64,000 nt of DNA from Microbacterium oryzae (GCF_009735645.1 NZ_CP032550.1:1054001-1118000); one strand, 5' to 3'; shown: positions 26,485 through 38,514, numbered from the stretch's first letter. The notes: a model not told the origin generated them from the letters alone. Translations and numbers: made by a program.

Positions 26485-28581
26485 GTGTCGGAACTGCGTT
26501 GGGATGAGATCGATCGGCGCGCTGTTGACACGGCTCGCGTGCTGGCCGCGGATGCCGTGGAGAAGGTCGGCAACGGCCACCCGGGAACGGCGATGAGCCT
26601 CGCGCCCGCCGCCTACCTGCTGTACCAGCGGGTGATGCGCCATGACCCGGCCGACACGCACTGGGCGGGCCGTGACCGGTTCATCCTCTCGGCCGGGCAC
26701 TCGTCGCTGACGCAGTACGTGCAGCTCTACCTGGGCGGGTTCGGCCTCGAGCTCGACGACCTGAAGGCGCTGCGCACGTGGGGTTCGCTCACACCCGGTC
26801 ACCCGGAGTACGGACACACCAAGGGCGTGGAGATCACGACCGGTCCGCTGGGTCAGGGTCTGGCGTCGTCGGTCGGCTTCGCCTACGCCGCGCGCTATGA
26901 GCGCGGTCTGTTCGACCCGGAGGCGCCGGCCGGCCAGAGCCCGTTCGACCACCACATCTACGTGATCGCCGGCGACGGCGACATGCAGGAGGGCGTCACG
27001 AGCGAGGCGGGGTCGCTCGCCGGCCACCAGCAGCTGGGCAACCTCATCGCGATCTACGACTCCAACCAGATCTCCATCGAGGACGACACGAACGTGTCGT
27101 TCACCGAGGACGTCGCCGCGCGCTACGAGGCGTACGGCTGGCAGGTGCAGGTCGTGGACTGGAAGAAGACCGGCACCTACGTCGAGGACGTCGAGGAGCT
27201 GTTCCAGGCGATCGAGGCCGCGAAGGCCGAGACGACCAGGCCCTCGCTCATCGTGCTGCGCACGATCATCGGCTACCCCTCGCCGGGCAAGCAGAACAGC
27301 GGCAAGATCCACGGCGCGAAGCTCGGCGCGGAGGAGCTGGCCGCCACGAAGGGCGCGCTCGGGTTCGATCCGGAGCAGCACTTCGCCGTCGCCGACGAGG
27401 TCATCTCGCACACCCGCCAGCTGGGCGAGCGCGGCGCGGCCGCCCACGCCGAGTGGCAGGAGAAGTTCGACGCGTGGGCCGCGGCGAACCCCGAGCGCAA
27501 GGCGCTCTGGGACCGCCTGCAGGAGGGCACGCTGCCCGAGGGCATCGAGTCCGCGCTTCCGGTGTTCGAGGCCGGCAAGGACGTCTCCACCCGCGCCGCA
27601 TCGGGGCAGGTCATCAACGCCCTCGCCGCCGAGCTCCCTGAGCTCTGGGGCGGGTCGGCCGACCTCGCCGAGTCGAACCTCACCACGATCAAGGACGCGG
27701 CGTCGTTCATCCCGGAGGAGTGGTCCACCCACGAGTGGTCGGGCAACCCCTACGGACGCGTGCTGCACTTCGGCATCCGCGAGCACGCGATGGGCGCGAT
27801 CCTCAACGGCATCGTCCTGCACGGCCCGACGCGCGCCTTCGGCGGCACGTTCCTCATCTTCAGCGACTACATGCGCCCCGCGGTGCGTCTGGCCGCGCTG
27901 ATGAACGTTCCCAGCGTGTTCGTGTGGACCCACGACTCCGTCGCGCTCGGCGAGGACGGCCCCACGCACCAGCCGATCGAGCAGCTGGCCGCGCTCCGCC
28001 TCATCCCGAACCTCGCCGTGGTGCGCCCCGCCGACGCCAACGAGACGTCCGCGGCCTGGCTGGAGATCCTCCGCCGTCAGGAGGGACCGGCCGGCATCGC
28101 CCTCACCCGTCAGAACATCCCGGTGTTCGATCGCGGCGACGGCGCGGCATCCGGTGACGTCTTCGCCTCCGCGGCGAACACCGCCAAGGGCGCGTACGTC
28201 CTCGCGGAGGCGCCCAACGGCACCCCCGACGTGATCATCATCGCCACCGGCTCCGAGGTGCAGCTGGCCGTCGAGGCTCGCCAGCGCCTCGCCGCCGACG
28301 GCATCAATGCCCGCGTGGTGTCGGCTCCCTCGCTGGAGTGGTTCGCGGAGCAGAGCGCGGAGTACCGCGAGAGCGTGCTCCCCGCCGCCGTCACCGCCCG
28401 CGTCTCGGTCGAGGCCGGCGCGACGGGCCTGTGGCAGGGCATCGTGGGCGACCGCGGCCGCACGGTCGGGATCGACCACTTCGGCGCATCCGCCGACTAC
28501 CAGACGCTGTTCGAGAAGTTCGGCATCACGACGGACGCCGTCGTCGACGCCGCACGCGAGACCCTCAAGGAGAACGCATGA
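26485..28581 (+). CDS. tkt: Transketolase
   Basis: A 698-residue thiamine-diphosphate enzyme that moves two-carbon units between sugar phosphates in the pentose-phosphate cycle. The N-terminal domain shows [12 protein letters not shown], the TPP/Mg motif GDGDMQEG with [11 protein letters not shown], and GPLGQG. The middle domain has [17 protein letters not shown] and [19 protein letters not shown] 26485 has AAAGG 9 nt upstream. It is the first gene of a six-gene operon. Confidence 0.97.
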   Translation: MSELRWDEIDRRAVDTARVLAADAVEKVGNGHPGTAMSLAPAAYLLYQRVMRHDPADTHWAGRDRFILSAGHSSLTQYVQLYLGGFGLELDDLKALRTWGSLTPGHPEYGHTKGVEITTGPLGQGLASSVGFAYAARYERGLFDPEAPAGQSPFDHHIYVIAGDGDMQEGVTSEAGSLAGHQQLGNLIAIYDSNQISIEDDTNVSFTEDVAARYEAYGWQVQVVDWKKTGTYVEDVEELFQAIEAAKAETTRPSLIVLRTIIGYPSPGKQNSGKIHGAKLGAEELAATKGALGFDPEQHFAVADEVISHTRQLGERGAAAHAEWQEKFDAWAAANPERKALWDRLQEGTLPEGIESALPVFEAGKDVSTRAASGQVINALAAELPELWGGSADLAESNLTTIKDAASFIPEEWSTHEWSGNPYGRVLHFGIREHAMGAILNGIVLHGPTRAFGGTFLIFSDYMRPAVRLAALMNVPSVFVWTHDSVALGEDGPTHQPIEQLAALRLIPNLAVVRPADANETSAAWLEILRRQEGPAGIALTRQNIPVFDRGDGAASGDVFASAANTAKGAYVLAEAPNGTPDVIIIATGSEVQLAVEARQRLAADGINARVVSAPSLEWFAEQSAEYRESVLPAAVTARVSVEAGATGLWQGIVGDRGRTVGIDHFGASADYQTLFEKFGITTDAVVDAARETLKENA

Positions 28582-29684
28582 CCTCCCCCACTGCAGACCT
28601 GTCCGGAGCCGGCGTCAGCATCTGGCTCGACGACCTCTCGCGTTCGCGCATCACCTCCGGGAACCTGCGCGAGCTCATCGAGAACCGCAACGTCGTCGGC
28701 GTCACGACCAACCCGACGATCTTCCAGGGCGCGATCTCCGCGCACGTGGGCTACGAGGAGTCCCTCGCCGCGCAGGCCGCGGACGGCGCATCGGTCGACG
28801 ACGCGATCTTCGCGCTGACGACCACCGACGTCCGCGACGCGTGCGAGATCTTCCGCCCCATCTACGACGCGACCTCCGGCGTGGACGGCCGCGTGTCGAT
28901 CGAGGTGTCCCCCGTCGTCGCGCACGACACCGAGGCCACTGTCGAGCAGGCCAAGCAGCTGCACGCCGCCGTCGACCGTGAGAACGTCCTCATCAAGATC
29001 CCCGCGACGAAGGCGGGCCTGCCCGCCATCACGGAGACCATCGCCGCCGGCATCTCCGTCAACGTCACGCTGATCTTCAGCCTCGAGCGCTACGCCGAGG
29101 TGATCGAGGCGTACCTCGCCGGACTTGAGAAGGCCCGCGACGCCGGCCACGATCTCTCCCGCATCCACTCCGTGGCGTCGTTCTTCGTCTCCCGCGTGGA
29201 CTCCGAGGTCGACAAGCGCCTCGCGGCCATCGGCACCGACGAGGCCCTCGCGCTGAAGTCGAAGGCGGGGCTCGCGAACGCGCGGCTCGCCTATGAGCTC
29301 TTCGAGCAGAAGTTCGACGAGAAGCGCGCGACCGACCTCATCGCCGCGGGCGCCAACGTGCAGCGTCCGCTGTGGGCCTCCACCGGCGTCAAGGACCCGG
29401 CGCTCCCCGACACCCTCTACGTCACCGAGCTCGTCGCCGCGGGCACCGTCAACACGATGCCCGAGAAGACGCTCGAGGCGACATTCGACCACGGCGTCAT
29501 CACGGGCGACACCATCACGGGCGGGTACGCCGACGCGCACCGCCTGTTCGACGAGCTCGCGGCCGTCGGCGTGGACTTCGCCGACGTCACCGATTCGCTC
29601 GAGAACGAGGGCGTGTCGAAGTTCATCGCGTCCTGGGAGGACCTGCAGGAGACGGTGCGCGCCGCCCTGGAGTCCAAGCAGTGA
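28578..29684 (+). CDS. tal: Transaldolase
   Basis: A 368-residue Schiff-base aldolase that transfers dihydroxyacetone units. The catalytic Lys is in [13 protein letters not shown], and the [12 protein letters not shown] segment binds substrate phosphate. It is the long actinobacterial form with a C-terminal extension ([13 protein letters not shown]). ATG 28578 overlaps the tkt stop (ATGA), and AAGGAG is positioned ahead of it. Confidence 0.96.
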   Translation: MTSPTADLSGAGVSIWLDDLSRSRITSGNLRELIENRNVVGVTTNPTIFQGAISAHVGYEESLAAQAADGASVDDAIFALTTTDVRDACEIFRPIYDATSGVDGRVSIEVSPVVAHDTEATVEQAKQLHAAVDRENVLIKIPATKAGLPAITETIAAGISVNVTLIFSLERYAEVIEAYLAGLEKARDAGHDLSRIHSVASFFVSRVDSEVDKRLAAIGTDEALALKSKAGLANARLAYELFEQKFDEKRATDLIAAGANVQRPLWASTGVKDPALPDTLYVTELVAAGTVNTMPEKTLEATFDHGVITGDTITGGYADAHRLFDELAAVGVDFADVTDSLENEGVSKFIASWEDLQETVRAALESKQ

Positions 29685-31279
29685 CATTCGCCATCCGCGT
29701 GTCCGGCGCGGCGAGGGCGGCGGCCGAGGAGGCCGTTCCGGCCCTCGTCGCCGACCTCGTCGCGTCGGGCATCACCGCCGAGGACCCCACCCTGTGGGGC
29801 TCCTCGGCGGAGGCCGAGGCGTCTCGGCGCCTCGGCTGGGTCGAGGCGGTCGCCGACGTGCGTCCGCTCGTCCCCGAGATCATCGCGCTGCGCGACGATC
29901 TCCGAGCCCGCGGTGTGGACCGCGTGATCCTGGCCGGGATGGGCGGCTCGTCGCTCGCTCCCGAGGTGATCACGCGCACTGCCGGCGTGGACCTCGAGAT
30001 CCTCGATTCGACGGCGCCCGCCGACGTGCTCGCCGCCCTCGACGGCGGCCTCGAGCGGACCGTGCTCGTGGTGTCGTCGAAGTCCGGCTCGACGGTCGAG
30101 ACCGACGCCCAGCGTCGCGTCTTCGAAGCGGCCTTCCGCGACCTCGGCATCGATCCGGCGGAGCGCATCGTCGTCGTCACCGACCCCGGCTCTCCCCTGG
30201 AGGCGGAGGCGCGCGCCGCCGGGTATCGCGTCTTCGAGGCCGACCCCGAGGTCGGCGGTCGCTACTCCGCTCTCACGGCGTTCGGCCTCGTGCCGTCCGG
30301 TCTCGCAGGCGCCGACATCGACCACCTCCTCGACGAGGCCCAGTCGGTGATGCTCGAGGTCGCGATCGACTCGCCGTCGAACCCCGCGCTGGTGCTCGGC
30401 GCGGCGATCGCCGCGACATCTCCGCGCCGCGACAAGCTCGGGCTCATCGCCGACGGCACGCCCATCCAGGGCCTGCCCGACTGGATCGAGCAGCTGGTCG
30501 CGGAGTCCACGGGGAAGGACGGCACGGGGATCCTCCCGGTGGTGCTCCTCCCCGTCTCCCCCGAGGTCGACAGCGTCCCCGCCGACCTGCAGATCGTGCG
30601 CATCGTCGACGACGTCGACGATGCGCCGCACCACGGTCACGGCGAGGTGCTCATCAGCGGGTCGCTCGGCGAGCAGTTCCTGGTGTGGGAGTACGCGGTC
30701 GCGGTCGCCTCGCGTCTCCTCGGCGTCAACCCCTTCGACCAGCCCGACGTCGAGGCCGCCAAGGAGGCCGCGCGCGGACTTCTGGCCGATCGCCCCGCGC
30801 CCGCCGCGCCGGCGTTCGTCGAGGACGGGGTCGAGGTGCGCGTGAGCGACCCGGCGCTGGCGACCTCCGGCACGATCGCCGGCGTGCTCGACGCCCTGTG
30901 GGCGACGGTCCCTGCCGACGGCTACGTGTCCATCCAGGCGTACGTGGCGCGCAGCGAGGTGCCGCAGCTCGACGGCCTCCGCGAGATGGTGGCGGCCGAC
31001 TCCGGCCATCCGACCACCTTCGGGTGGGGACCGCGGTTCCTGCACTCGACCGGTCAGTATCACAAGGGCGGACCGGCCAACGGGGTGTTCGTGCAGATCA
31101 CCGAGCGCACCCCGGTCGACCTCGAGATCCCGGGTCTGCCCTTCACGTTCGCGCAGCTCATCGAGGCGCAGGCCGACGGCGACGCGCGCGTGCTGGCCGC
31201 TCGCGGCCGCCCGGTCGTCACCCTCACTCTCACCGATCCCCAGACCGAGGTCCTCTCGCTGTTCGAAGCAGCGCTGTAG
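29681..31279 (+). CDS. pgi: Glucose-6-phosphate isomerase
   Basis: A 532-residue sugar isomerase with two SIS-like halves. Recognisable parts are [26 protein letters not shown] (phosphate binding), the catalytic Glu region GLPDWIEQL and, near the end, [13 protein letters not shown] with catalytic His and Lys. It belongs to the actinobacterial Pgi type found in tkt-tal operons, not the classic E. coli type. The GTG start overlaps the tal stop by 4 nt. Confidence 0.93.
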   Translation: MTFAIRVSGAARAAAEEAVPALVADLVASGITAEDPTLWGSSAEAEASRRLGWVEAVADVRPLVPEIIALRDDLRARGVDRVILAGMGGSSLAPEVITRTAGVDLEILDSTAPADVLAALDGGLERTVLVVSSKSGSTVETDAQRRVFEAAFRDLGIDPAERIVVVTDPGSPLEAEARAAGYRVFEADPEVGGRYSALTAFGLVPSGLAGADIDHLLDEAQSVMLEVAIDSPSNPALVLGAAIAATSPRRDKLGLIADGTPIQGLPDWIEQLVAESTGKDGTGILPVVLLPVSPEVDSVPADLQIVRIVDDVDDAPHHGHGEVLISGSLGEQFLVWEYAVAVASRLLGVNPFDQPDVEAAKEAARGLLADRPAPAAPAFVEDGVEVRVSDPALATSGTIAGVLDALWATVPADGYVSIQAYVARSEVPQLDGLREMVAADSGHPTTFGWGPRFLHSTGQYHKGGPANGVFVQITERTPVDLEIPGLPFTFAQLIEAQADGDARVLAARGRPVVTLTLTDPQTEVLSLFEAAL

Positions 31280-31302
31280 GGCCAGGAGGAGTCTTCCCTT
31301 TC

Positions 31303-32850
31303 ATGACCGTTGACATCTCGCGGGGCGGCAATCCGCTTCGCGATCCCGATGACCGCCGCCTCAATCGCATCGCCGGTCCGAGCGCGCTCGTGATCTTCGG
31401 CGTGACGGGCGACCTGTCGCGCAAGAAGCTCATGCCCGCGGTGTACGACCTCGCCAACCGCGGTCTCCTGCCGCCCGGGTTCGCGCTCGTGGGCTTCGCC
31501 CGCCGCGACTGGGAGGACGAGGACTTCGCGCAGGTGGTGCAGGATGCCGTCAAGAAGTACGCGCGCACCGAGTACCGCGAGGAGACCTGGCAGCAGCTCG
31601 CCCAGGGCATCCGCTTCGTCCAGGGGCAGTTCGACGACCCCGCCGCGTTCCGCAAGCTCCGTGAGACCGTCGACACCCTCGACGTCGAGCGCGGCACCAT
31701 GGGGAACCACGCGTTCTACCTGTCGATCCCGCCGAAGTCGTTCCCCGTCGTCGCGCAGCAGCTGCTCGAGTCGGGGCTCGTCGACGAGAAGCCGGACGAC
31801 TCCCGCTGGCGCCGCGTCGTCATCGAGAAGCCGTTCGGACACGATCTCGAATCCGCGCGTGCGCTCAACGATGCGCTCGAGGCCGCCTTCCCCGCCGACT
31901 CGATCTTCCGCATCGACCACTACCTCGGCAAGGAGACGGTCCAGAACATCCTGGCGCTGCGCTTCGCCAACGAGCTGTACGAGCCGATCTGGAACCGCAA
32001 CTACGTCGACCACGTGCAGATCACGATGGCCGAGGACATCGGCGTGAGCGGTCGCGCGGGCTACTACGACGGCGTCGGCGCCGCGCGCGACGTCATCCAG
32101 AACCACCTCTTGCAGCTGCTCGCCCTCACGGCCATGGAGGAGCCCATCAGCCTCTCCGCCGAGCACCTCCGCGCCGAGAAGGAGAAGGTGCTCGCGGCGG
32201 TCACCCTCCCCGCCGATCTGTCCACCGCGACCGCGCGCGGACAGTACGCGGGCGGATGGCAGGGCGGCAAGAAGGTCACCGGCTTCCTCGAGGAGGACGG
32301 CATGAGCCCGCAGTCGCGCACGGAGACGTACGCGGCCATCAAGCTCGACATCAACACGCGCCGATGGGCCGGAGTGCCCTTCTACGTGCGGACGGGCAAG
32401 CGCCTCGGCCGTCGCGTCACCGAGATCGCGGTCGTGTTCAAGCGCGCTCCCGAGCACCTGTTCTCGCGCGGCCAGACGAGCGAGCTCGGCCAGAACGCCC
32501 TCGTCATCCGCGTTCAGCCCGATGAGGGCGTGACCCTGCGGTTCGGCTCCAAGGTGCCCGGCGCCGGAACGAACGTCCGCGACGTCACGATGGACTTCGG
32601 ATACGGCCACGCGTTCACGGAGGCGAGCCCCGAGGCGTACGAGCGGCTCATCCTGGACGTCCTCCTCGGCGACCCGCCCCTGTTCCCCCGGCACGAGGAG
32701 GTCGAGCTGTCCTGGCGGATCCTCGACCCCGTCGAGAAGTACTGGGCGTCGCTCGACGAACCGCTCGAGCAGTACGACTCCGGATCGTGGGGCCCGGCAT
32801 CCGCCGACGCCCTGCTCGCCCGTGACGGCCGCGTTTGGAGGCGCCCGTGA
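31303..32850 (+). CDS. zwf: Glucose-6-phosphate 1-dehydrogenase
   Basis: A 515-residue enzyme that oxidises glucose 6-phosphate with NADP and feeds the oxidative branch. The cofactor motif is GVTGDLSRKK (33-42), and the active site RIDHYLGKE is near residue 203. The gap after pgi is 23 nt. AGGAGGA lies about 12 nt before the ATG, longer than usual, and no better in-frame start exists. Confidence 0.97.
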   Translation: MTVDISRGGNPLRDPDDRRLNRIAGPSALVIFGVTGDLSRKKLMPAVYDLANRGLLPPGFALVGFARRDWEDEDFAQVVQDAVKKYARTEYREETWQQLAQGIRFVQGQFDDPAAFRKLRETVDTLDVERGTMGNHAFYLSIPPKSFPVVAQQLLESGLVDEKPDDSRWRRVVIEKPFGHDLESARALNDALEAAFPADSIFRIDHYLGKETVQNILALRFANELYEPIWNRNYVDHVQITMAEDIGVSGRAGYYDGVGAARDVIQNHLLQLLALTAMEEPISLSAEHLRAEKEKVLAAVTLPADLSTATARGQYAGGWQGGKKVTGFLEEDGMSPQSRTETYAAIKLDINTRRWAGVPFYVRTGKRLGRRVTEIAVVFKRAPEHLFSRGQTSELGQNALVIRVQPDEGVTLRFGSKVPGAGTNVRDVTMDFGYGHAFTEASPEAYERLILDVLLGDPPLFPRHEEVELSWRILDPVEKYWASLDEPLEQYDSGSWGPASADALLARDGRVWRRP

Positions 32851-33785
32851 TCATCGATCTTCCCGACACCAGCGTCAGCGACATCGCCAAGCGCCTTGTC
32901 TCGGTGCGCGAGGAGGGCGGCGCCGTCGCCCTCGGGCGCGTGCTGACGCTCATCATCAAGTCGAAGCGCAAGCTCGACGAAGCCGTGATCGATGCGGCGA
33001 ACGACGCCTCGCGCGAGCATCCCATGCGCGTCATCGTGCTCGTCACGGACTCCCGCGGCGAGGCGAAGCTCGACGCCGAGATCCGCGTGGGCGGCGACGC
33101 CGGCGCGAGCGAGGTCGTGGTGCTCCGCGCCTACGGTCCGGCGGCGAGCAACGAGGAGACCCTCATCACGGGCCTCCTGCTGCCCGACGCGCCCGTCGTC
33201 GTGTGGTGGCCGGATGAGCCACCGGCGCGGCCGGGCAAGGATGCGCTCGGCCGCATCGCGCAGCGCCGCATCACGGACACCTCGACGGCGCCCTACGCGC
33301 CGGACCGGCTGCGCCAGCTCGACCTGGTCTACACGCCCGGCGACACCGACCTCGCGTGGACGCGTCTCACGCGCTGGCGCGAGCAGCTCGCCGCGGTGCT
33401 CGACCAGCCGCCCTTCGAGGCCGTCACGGCGGTCGAGGTGCGCGGTGCGTCGTCCTCGCCGTCGACCGCGCTCCTGGCCGCGTGGCTGGGGATGGCCCTG
33501 GACGTCCCCGTCGACTGGGCCTACGAGTCGCCCCAGGCGTGGGATCACGGCATCCACTCGGTGACGCTGCGACGCGCGTCCGGCGACATCGTCCTGGAGC
33601 GCCACAGCGCCACGCACGCGACCCTCACGCAGCCCGGGCAGCCCGATCACGTGCTGCTCCTCCCCCGCCGCTCGCTGCGCGAGTGCATCGCCGAGGAGCT
33701 GCGCCGTCTGGATCCGGACCTGCTCTACGGTCGTGTCCTCACGGAGGGCTGGGAGCGCCTCGGGCCCGCGTCCGAGGAGTTCTGA
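32847..33785 (+). CDS. opcA: Glucose-6-phosphate dehydrogenase assembly protein OpcA
   Basis: A 312-residue actinobacterial and cyanobacterial partner that activates or assembles Zwf. Typical parts are the start VIIDLPDTSVSDIAKRLVSV, HPMRVIVLV and the VVVWWPDEPP motif. GTG 32847 overlaps the zwf stop by 4 nt and is preceded by GGAGG, consistent with tight stoichiometry with Zwf. Confidence 0.95.
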   Translation: MIIDLPDTSVSDIAKRLVSVREEGGAVALGRVLTLIIKSKRKLDEAVIDAANDASREHPMRVIVLVTDSRGEAKLDAEIRVGGDAGASEVVVLRAYGPAASNEETLITGLLLPDAPVVVWWPDEPPARPGKDALGRIAQRRITDTSTAPYAPDRLRQLDLVYTPGDTDLAWTRLTRWREQLAAVLDQPPFEAVTAVEVRGASSSPSTALLAAWLGMALDVPVDWAYESPQAWDHGIHSVTLRRASGDIVLERHSATHATLTQPGQPDHVLLLPRRSLRECIAEELRRLDPDLLYGRVLTEGWERLGPASEEF

Positions 33786-34552
33786 TGGCCGACCCTCGCG
33801 TCGTCGTCCAGTCGGACAAGGCGTCTCTCGGCGAGCACGTGGCGAACCGCTTCGTGGGTCTGCTCGCGCAGCTCACACAGCAGGCGCGCCCCGTGCACGT
33901 CTCGCTGACCGGCGGGTCGATGGGCGTCGCCGTGCTCGAGGCCACCGCCGCGCACGCGTGGCGAGACAACATCGACTGGTCGCTCGTGCACTTCTGGTGG
34001 AGCGACGAGCGCTTCGTGCCCCGCGCGGACCCGGAGCGCAACGCCGGACAGGCGCGAGCCGCACTGCTGTCGCAGATCGCGATCCCGGCGGAGAACGTGC
34101 ACGAGCCCGCCGCGACGGACGACGGCGTGAGCCTCGACGAGGCGGCGACCGCGTACGCCGCCGACCTCGCGGCGTTCGCGTCGTCGCCGGAGCACGCCGC
34201 TCCCGCGTTCGACGTCTGCTTCCTGGGTGTCGGACCGGACGCGCACATCGCCTCGCTCTTCCCGGACCGGGAGGAGGTGAACGTCGTGGACGCGACCGTG
34301 CTGCCCGTGCGCAATTCGCCCAAGCCGCCGCCCGAGCGCATCACGTTCACCCGCCCCGTCATCAACGCCTCGACACGGGTCTGGATGGTGCTCGCGGGCG
34401 CCGACAAGGCATCCGCGCTGGGCCTCGTCATGGCGGGCGCGAGCTATGCGTCGGTGCCCGCGGCGGGCGCCCACGGCACCGAGGAGACGGTGGTCTTCAC
34501 CGATCAGGCCGCGGCCGCCGAGGTGCCCGAGGATCTCATCGATCCCGACTGA
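33785..34552 (+). CDS. pgl: 6-phosphogluconolactonase
   Basis: A 255-residue DevB-type lactonase that hydrolyses 6-phosphogluconolactone, the Zwf product. Family motifs are VSLTGGSMG, HFWWSDERFVP, FLGVGPDAHIASLFP and the C-terminal AGAHGTEE. ATG 33785 overlaps the opcA TGA by one base. It is the last gene of the operon and is followed by a strong bidirectional hairpin. Confidence 0.95.
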   Translation: MADPRVVVQSDKASLGEHVANRFVGLLAQLTQQARPVHVSLTGGSMGVAVLEATAAHAWRDNIDWSLVHFWWSDERFVPRADPERNAGQARAALLSQIAIPAENVHEPAATDDGVSLDEAATAYAADLAAFASSPEHAAPAFDVCFLGVGPDAHIASLFPDREEVNVVDATVLPVRNSPKPPPERITFTRPVINASTRVWMVLAGADKASALGLVMAGASYASVPAAGAHGTEETVVFTDQAAAAEVPEDLIDPD

Positions 34553-34576
34553 TCGCCGCAGGATCGCAGTACGACG

Positions 34577-34616
34577 AAGCGAGCCGGCCTCGGGGCGTCC
34601 CGAGGCCGGCTCGCTT
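34577..34616. terminator. Bidirectional terminator between pgl and rbpA
   Basis: A perfect 18-bp inverted repeat (34577-34594 with 34599-34616) with a GCGT loop, 24 nt after pgl and 14 nt after rbpA, which face each other. Confidence 0.9.
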
Positions 34617-34630
34617 GGTGAAGGAATCGG

Positions 34631-34984
34631 CTACTGGCCGCGCTTCTCGCGCAGCTTCTGCAGCGCATCGCCGAGCAGCTCCTCGGCCTCCTCGTCGCTG
34701 CGACGCTCCTTCACGTAGGCGAGGTGCGTCTTATAGGGCTCGTTGCGGGAGGCCTCGGGCGGGTTCTCCCGGTCGCGCCCCGCGGGCAGGCCGGAGTGCG
34801 GGTGGTCGATGGTGTCCGGGATCTCCTCCTCGGGGATGCCGGCGGCGTAGTAGCGCACAGCCTCGTTGCCGAGTGCGTCCCAGTAGGACACCGCGACGCG
34901 GTCGGCCTGGTGTCCGTGATCCTGCTCGCCCATCGGGCCCGATCCCACGCGCGTGCCGCGGATCGCGTTACCGCCGGTGGCCAT
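34631..34984 (-). CDS. rbpA: RNA polymerase-binding protein RbpA
   Basis: A 117-residue actinobacteria-specific factor that binds RNA polymerase and the principal sigma factor and stabilises the open promoter complex. It begins MATGGNAIRGTRVGSGPMGE. The C-terminal sigma-interaction part is YKTHLAYVKERRSDEEAEELL. It lacks the Cys set seen in zinc-containing RbpA proteins. ATG 34984 overlaps the secG stop by one base, so it is cotranscribed with secG. Confidence 0.94.
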   Translation of the reverse strand: MATGGNAIRGTRVGSGPMGEQDHGHQADRVAVSYWDALGNEAVRYYAAGIPEEEIPDTIDHPHSGLPAGRDRENPPEASRNEPYKTHLAYVKERRSDEEAEELLGDALQKLREKRGQ

Positions 34985-35232
34985 CAGATCACCTGGAACT
35001 TCGTGATGAGCCCGAGGCCCACGATCGCGAGGAACCACACCAGCGCGAGGATGATCGTGAGGTAGTTCAGGTTGCGCTCCGCGAGACCCGAGGATCCGAC
35101 GGCCTGCGACATCCCGCCGCCGAACATGTCGGAGAGTCCGCCGCCGCGCCCCTTGTGGAGCAGGATGAGCAGCGTCAGGAGGAGACTGGTGATCCCCAGG
35201 ACCACCTGGAGGATGAACTCGAGAACGTCCAC
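34984..35232 (-). CDS. secG: Protein translocase subunit SecG
   Basis: An 82-residue membrane subunit of SecYEG with two helices (about residues 2-20 and 54-74). Between them is the conserved HKGRGGGLSDMFGGG loop. GTG 35232 has GAAAGG 7 nt upstream. It lies between tpiA and rbpA, the usual actinobacterial order. Confidence 0.93.
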   Translation of the reverse strand: MDVLEFILQVVLGITSLLLTLLILLHKGRGGGLSDMFGGGMSQAVGSSGLAERNLNYLTIILALVWFLAIVGLGLITKFQVI

Positions 35233-35331
35233 GAAGAGCCTTTCATGAGTGCGCGCGCGTGCGCGGCGCACGGAGTTCAGTATACGGCGAGGGCCGTGCG
35301 GCCCGAGCAGAGGCGCCCGGGCCGCAGCGGC

Positions 35332-36123
35332 TCACACGCCGACGTGCTTCTCGAAGCGGATGATCGCCGCGAACTCGTCGACCTTGATGCTGGCGCCGCC
35401 GACGAGCGCGCCGTCGACATCGGGCTCGCGCATGTAGGAGGCGATGTTCGCCGACTTCACCGAGCCGCCGTACAGGACGCGGGTGCGCTCGGATGCCTCT
35501 GCGCCGAGCTTCGCGCCGATGACCTCGCGCAGCTTGGCGCAGACCTCCTGCGCCTGCTCGGGGGTCGCGGCCTGGCCGGACCCGATGGCCCAGACGGGCT
35601 CGTACGCGACGACGATGTCGGCGTCGGCGGGGACATCCGCCAGCGCCTTCTCGAGCTGGGCGACGGGAACCGCGCTCGCGCCGTGCTTCTCGAGGTCCTC
35701 GCTGGTCTCGCCCACGCAGATCACCGGCACGAGGCCGTGCTTGAGCGCGGCCTGCACCTTCGCCGCGACGACGTCATCGCCCTCGGCGTGGTACTCGCGA
35801 CGCTCGGAGTGGCCGATGATGACCTGCGACACCGCGAGCTTCTTCAGGAACGCACCCGAGATCTCCCCCGTGTACGCGCCCTCATCGTGCGTGGACAGAT
35901 CCTGCGCACCGAGGGTGAACGGGATCTTGTCGGCATCGAGCAGCGTCTGCACGCTGCGCAGGTCGGTGAAGGGCGGGAAGACCGCCACCTCGACGCTGCC
36001 GTCCTCGTGCTTGGCGTCCTTGAGCGCCCAGTGCAGCTTCTGCACGAGAGCGACCGCCTGCAGGTGGTCGAGGTTCATCTTCCAGTTGCCCGCGATCAGC
36101 GGGGTCCGCTTCGTCATGCCCAT
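35332..36123 (-). CDS. tpiA: Triosephosphate isomerase
   Basis: A 263-residue TIM-barrel enzyme that interconverts dihydroxyacetone phosphate and glyceraldehyde 3-phosphate. Active-site parts are AGNWKMN (Lys), GHSERR (His) and AYEPVWAIGSG (Glu). ATG 36123 has GGAGG 7 nt upstream. An ATG two codons later overlaps the pgk stop (ATGA) and is an alternative. It is coupled to pgk. Confidence 0.96.
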   Translation of the reverse strand: MGMTKRTPLIAGNWKMNLDHLQAVALVQKLHWALKDAKHEDGSVEVAVFPPFTDLRSVQTLLDADKIPFTLGAQDLSTHDEGAYTGEISGAFLKKLAVSQVIIGHSERREYHAEGDDVVAAKVQAALKHGLVPVICVGETSEDLEKHGASAVPVAQLEKALADVPADADIVVAYEPVWAIGSGQAATPEQAQEVCAKLREVIGAKLGAEASERTRVLYGGSVKSANIASYMREPDVDGALVGGASIKVDEFAAIIRFEKHVGV

Positions 36124-37328
36124 CCGAGCACCTCCAGTCCGGGAAGCTTCTTGCCCTCGAGGAATTCGAGGCTGGCGCCGCCGCCGGTCGAGATGTGACC
36201 GAAGGCGGAATCGTCGAAGCCGAGCTGACGCACGGCCGCGGCGGAGTCCCCGCCGCCCACGACGCTGAGGCCGTCGACCTCGGTGAGGGCCTGGGCGACA
36301 GCCTTCGTCCCGGCCGCGAACGGCTCGAGCTCGAAGACGCCCATGGGCCCGTTCCAGAACACCGTCTTCGACCCGCGCACGGCCTCCGCGAAGGCGGCGG
36401 CCGTATCGGGGCCGATGTCGAGGCCGAGCCCGGAGGCGCCGAAGGGCGAGTCCTCGATAGCGTCGGCCGCGGTCACCACGTGGTCGGCGTCCGCACCGAA
36501 CTTCGACGCCACGACGACGTCGGTCGGCAGGACGAGCTCCACGCCGCCTTCCTCGGCAGCGCGGATGTATCCGGCCGCGGTCTCGATCTGGTCGCTCTCG
36601 AGCAGGCTCGAGGCCACCTTGTGGCCCTGGGCCGCGAGGAAGGTGAAGAGCATGCCGCCGCCGATGAGGATGCGGTCCACGCGCGGCAGGAGGTGGTCGA
36701 TGACGCCGAGCTTGTCGGACACCTTCGACCCGCCGAGCACCACCGTGTAGGGGCGCACCGGGCTCTCGGTGAGCGTGTCGAGCACCTCGAGCTCCTTCGC
36801 GATGAGGAGACCGGCCGCGCTCGGCAGCTGCTGGGCGAGGTCGTAGACGCTCGCCTGCTTGCGGTGCACGACGCCGAAGCCGTCGGAGACCATCACGTCG
36901 GCGAGCTCGGCGAGCTGCGCCGCGAAGGCGCCGCGCTCCGCGTCGTCCTTCGCGGTCTCGCCCGCGTTGAACCGCAGGTTCTCGAGAACGGCGATCTGGC
37001 CATCCTCGAGGCTCGCCGCGGTCTCGCGAGCGGAGTCGCCCACCGTGTCCGTCGCGAACGCGACGGGGCGGTCGAGCAGCTCGGCGAGACGGTCGGCGAC
37101 CGGCTTCAGGCTGTACTGGGGGTCGGGCTCGCCCTTCGGGCGGCCCAGGTGCGAGATGGCCACGACGCGCGCGCCTGCGTCGAGCAGGGCGTTGAGCGTG
37201 GGCAGCGACGCGCGGAGTCGGCCGTCATCGGTGATGACGCCGTCCGAGAGGGGCACGTTGAAGTCGCATCGGATGACGACGCGCTTCCCGGCGAGATCGC
37301 CGAGCGTTTCGAGTGTTCGCAGTGACAT
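36114..37328 (-). CDS. pgk: Phosphoglycerate kinase
   Basis: A 404-residue glycolytic kinase that makes ATP from 1,3-bisphosphoglycerate. Parts seen are KRVVIRCDFNVPL, HLGRPKG, VLGGSKVSDK and the C-terminal GGGDSAAAVRQLG. A TAGATT -10 element lies 8 nt before ATG 37328, beyond the gap terminator, so pgk-tpiA may be transcribed separately from gap. Confidence 0.97.
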   Translation of the reverse strand: MSLRTLETLGDLAGKRVVIRCDFNVPLSDGVITDDGRLRASLPTLNALLDAGARVVAISHLGRPKGEPDPQYSLKPVADRLAELLDRPVAFATDTVGDSARETAASLEDGQIAVLENLRFNAGETAKDDAERGAFAAQLAELADVMVSDGFGVVHRKQASVYDLAQQLPSAAGLLIAKELEVLDTLTESPVRPYTVVLGGSKVSDKLGVIDHLLPRVDRILIGGGMLFTFLAAQGHKVASSLLESDQIETAAGYIRAAEEGGVELVLPTDVVVASKFGADADHVVTAADAIEDSPFGASGLGLDIGPDTAAAFAEAVRGSKTVFWNGPMGVFELEPFAAGTKAVAQALTEVDGLSVVGGGDSAAAVRQLGFDDSAFGHISTGGGASLEFLEGKKLPGLEVLGWA

Positions 37329-37336
37329 CGTTTCTC

Positions 37337-37342
37337 AATCTA
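37337..37342 (-). promoter_or_regulatory. Putative -10 element (TAGATT) of pgk-tpiA
   Basis: TAGATT lies 8 nt before the pgk ATG on the minus strand and just after the gap terminator. A short or leaderless transcript is likely. Confidence 0.45.
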
Positions 37343-37347
37343 CAGGC

Positions 37348-37393
37348 GGAGAGCCCGCCGGCACGGTGGACACCGCAAGCCGACGGGCTCTCC
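37348..37393 (-). terminator. Branched hairpin terminator after gap
   Basis: A 10-bp outer stem (37348-37357 with 37384-37393) continued by CGGC/GCCG and an inner CGGTG-GA-CACCG hairpin (37364-37375). It lies 17 nt past the gap stop. Confidence 0.75.
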
Positions 37394-37410
37394 GGGAGCT
37401 TCCTGCTGGG

Positions 37411-38514
<1,104 letters not shown>
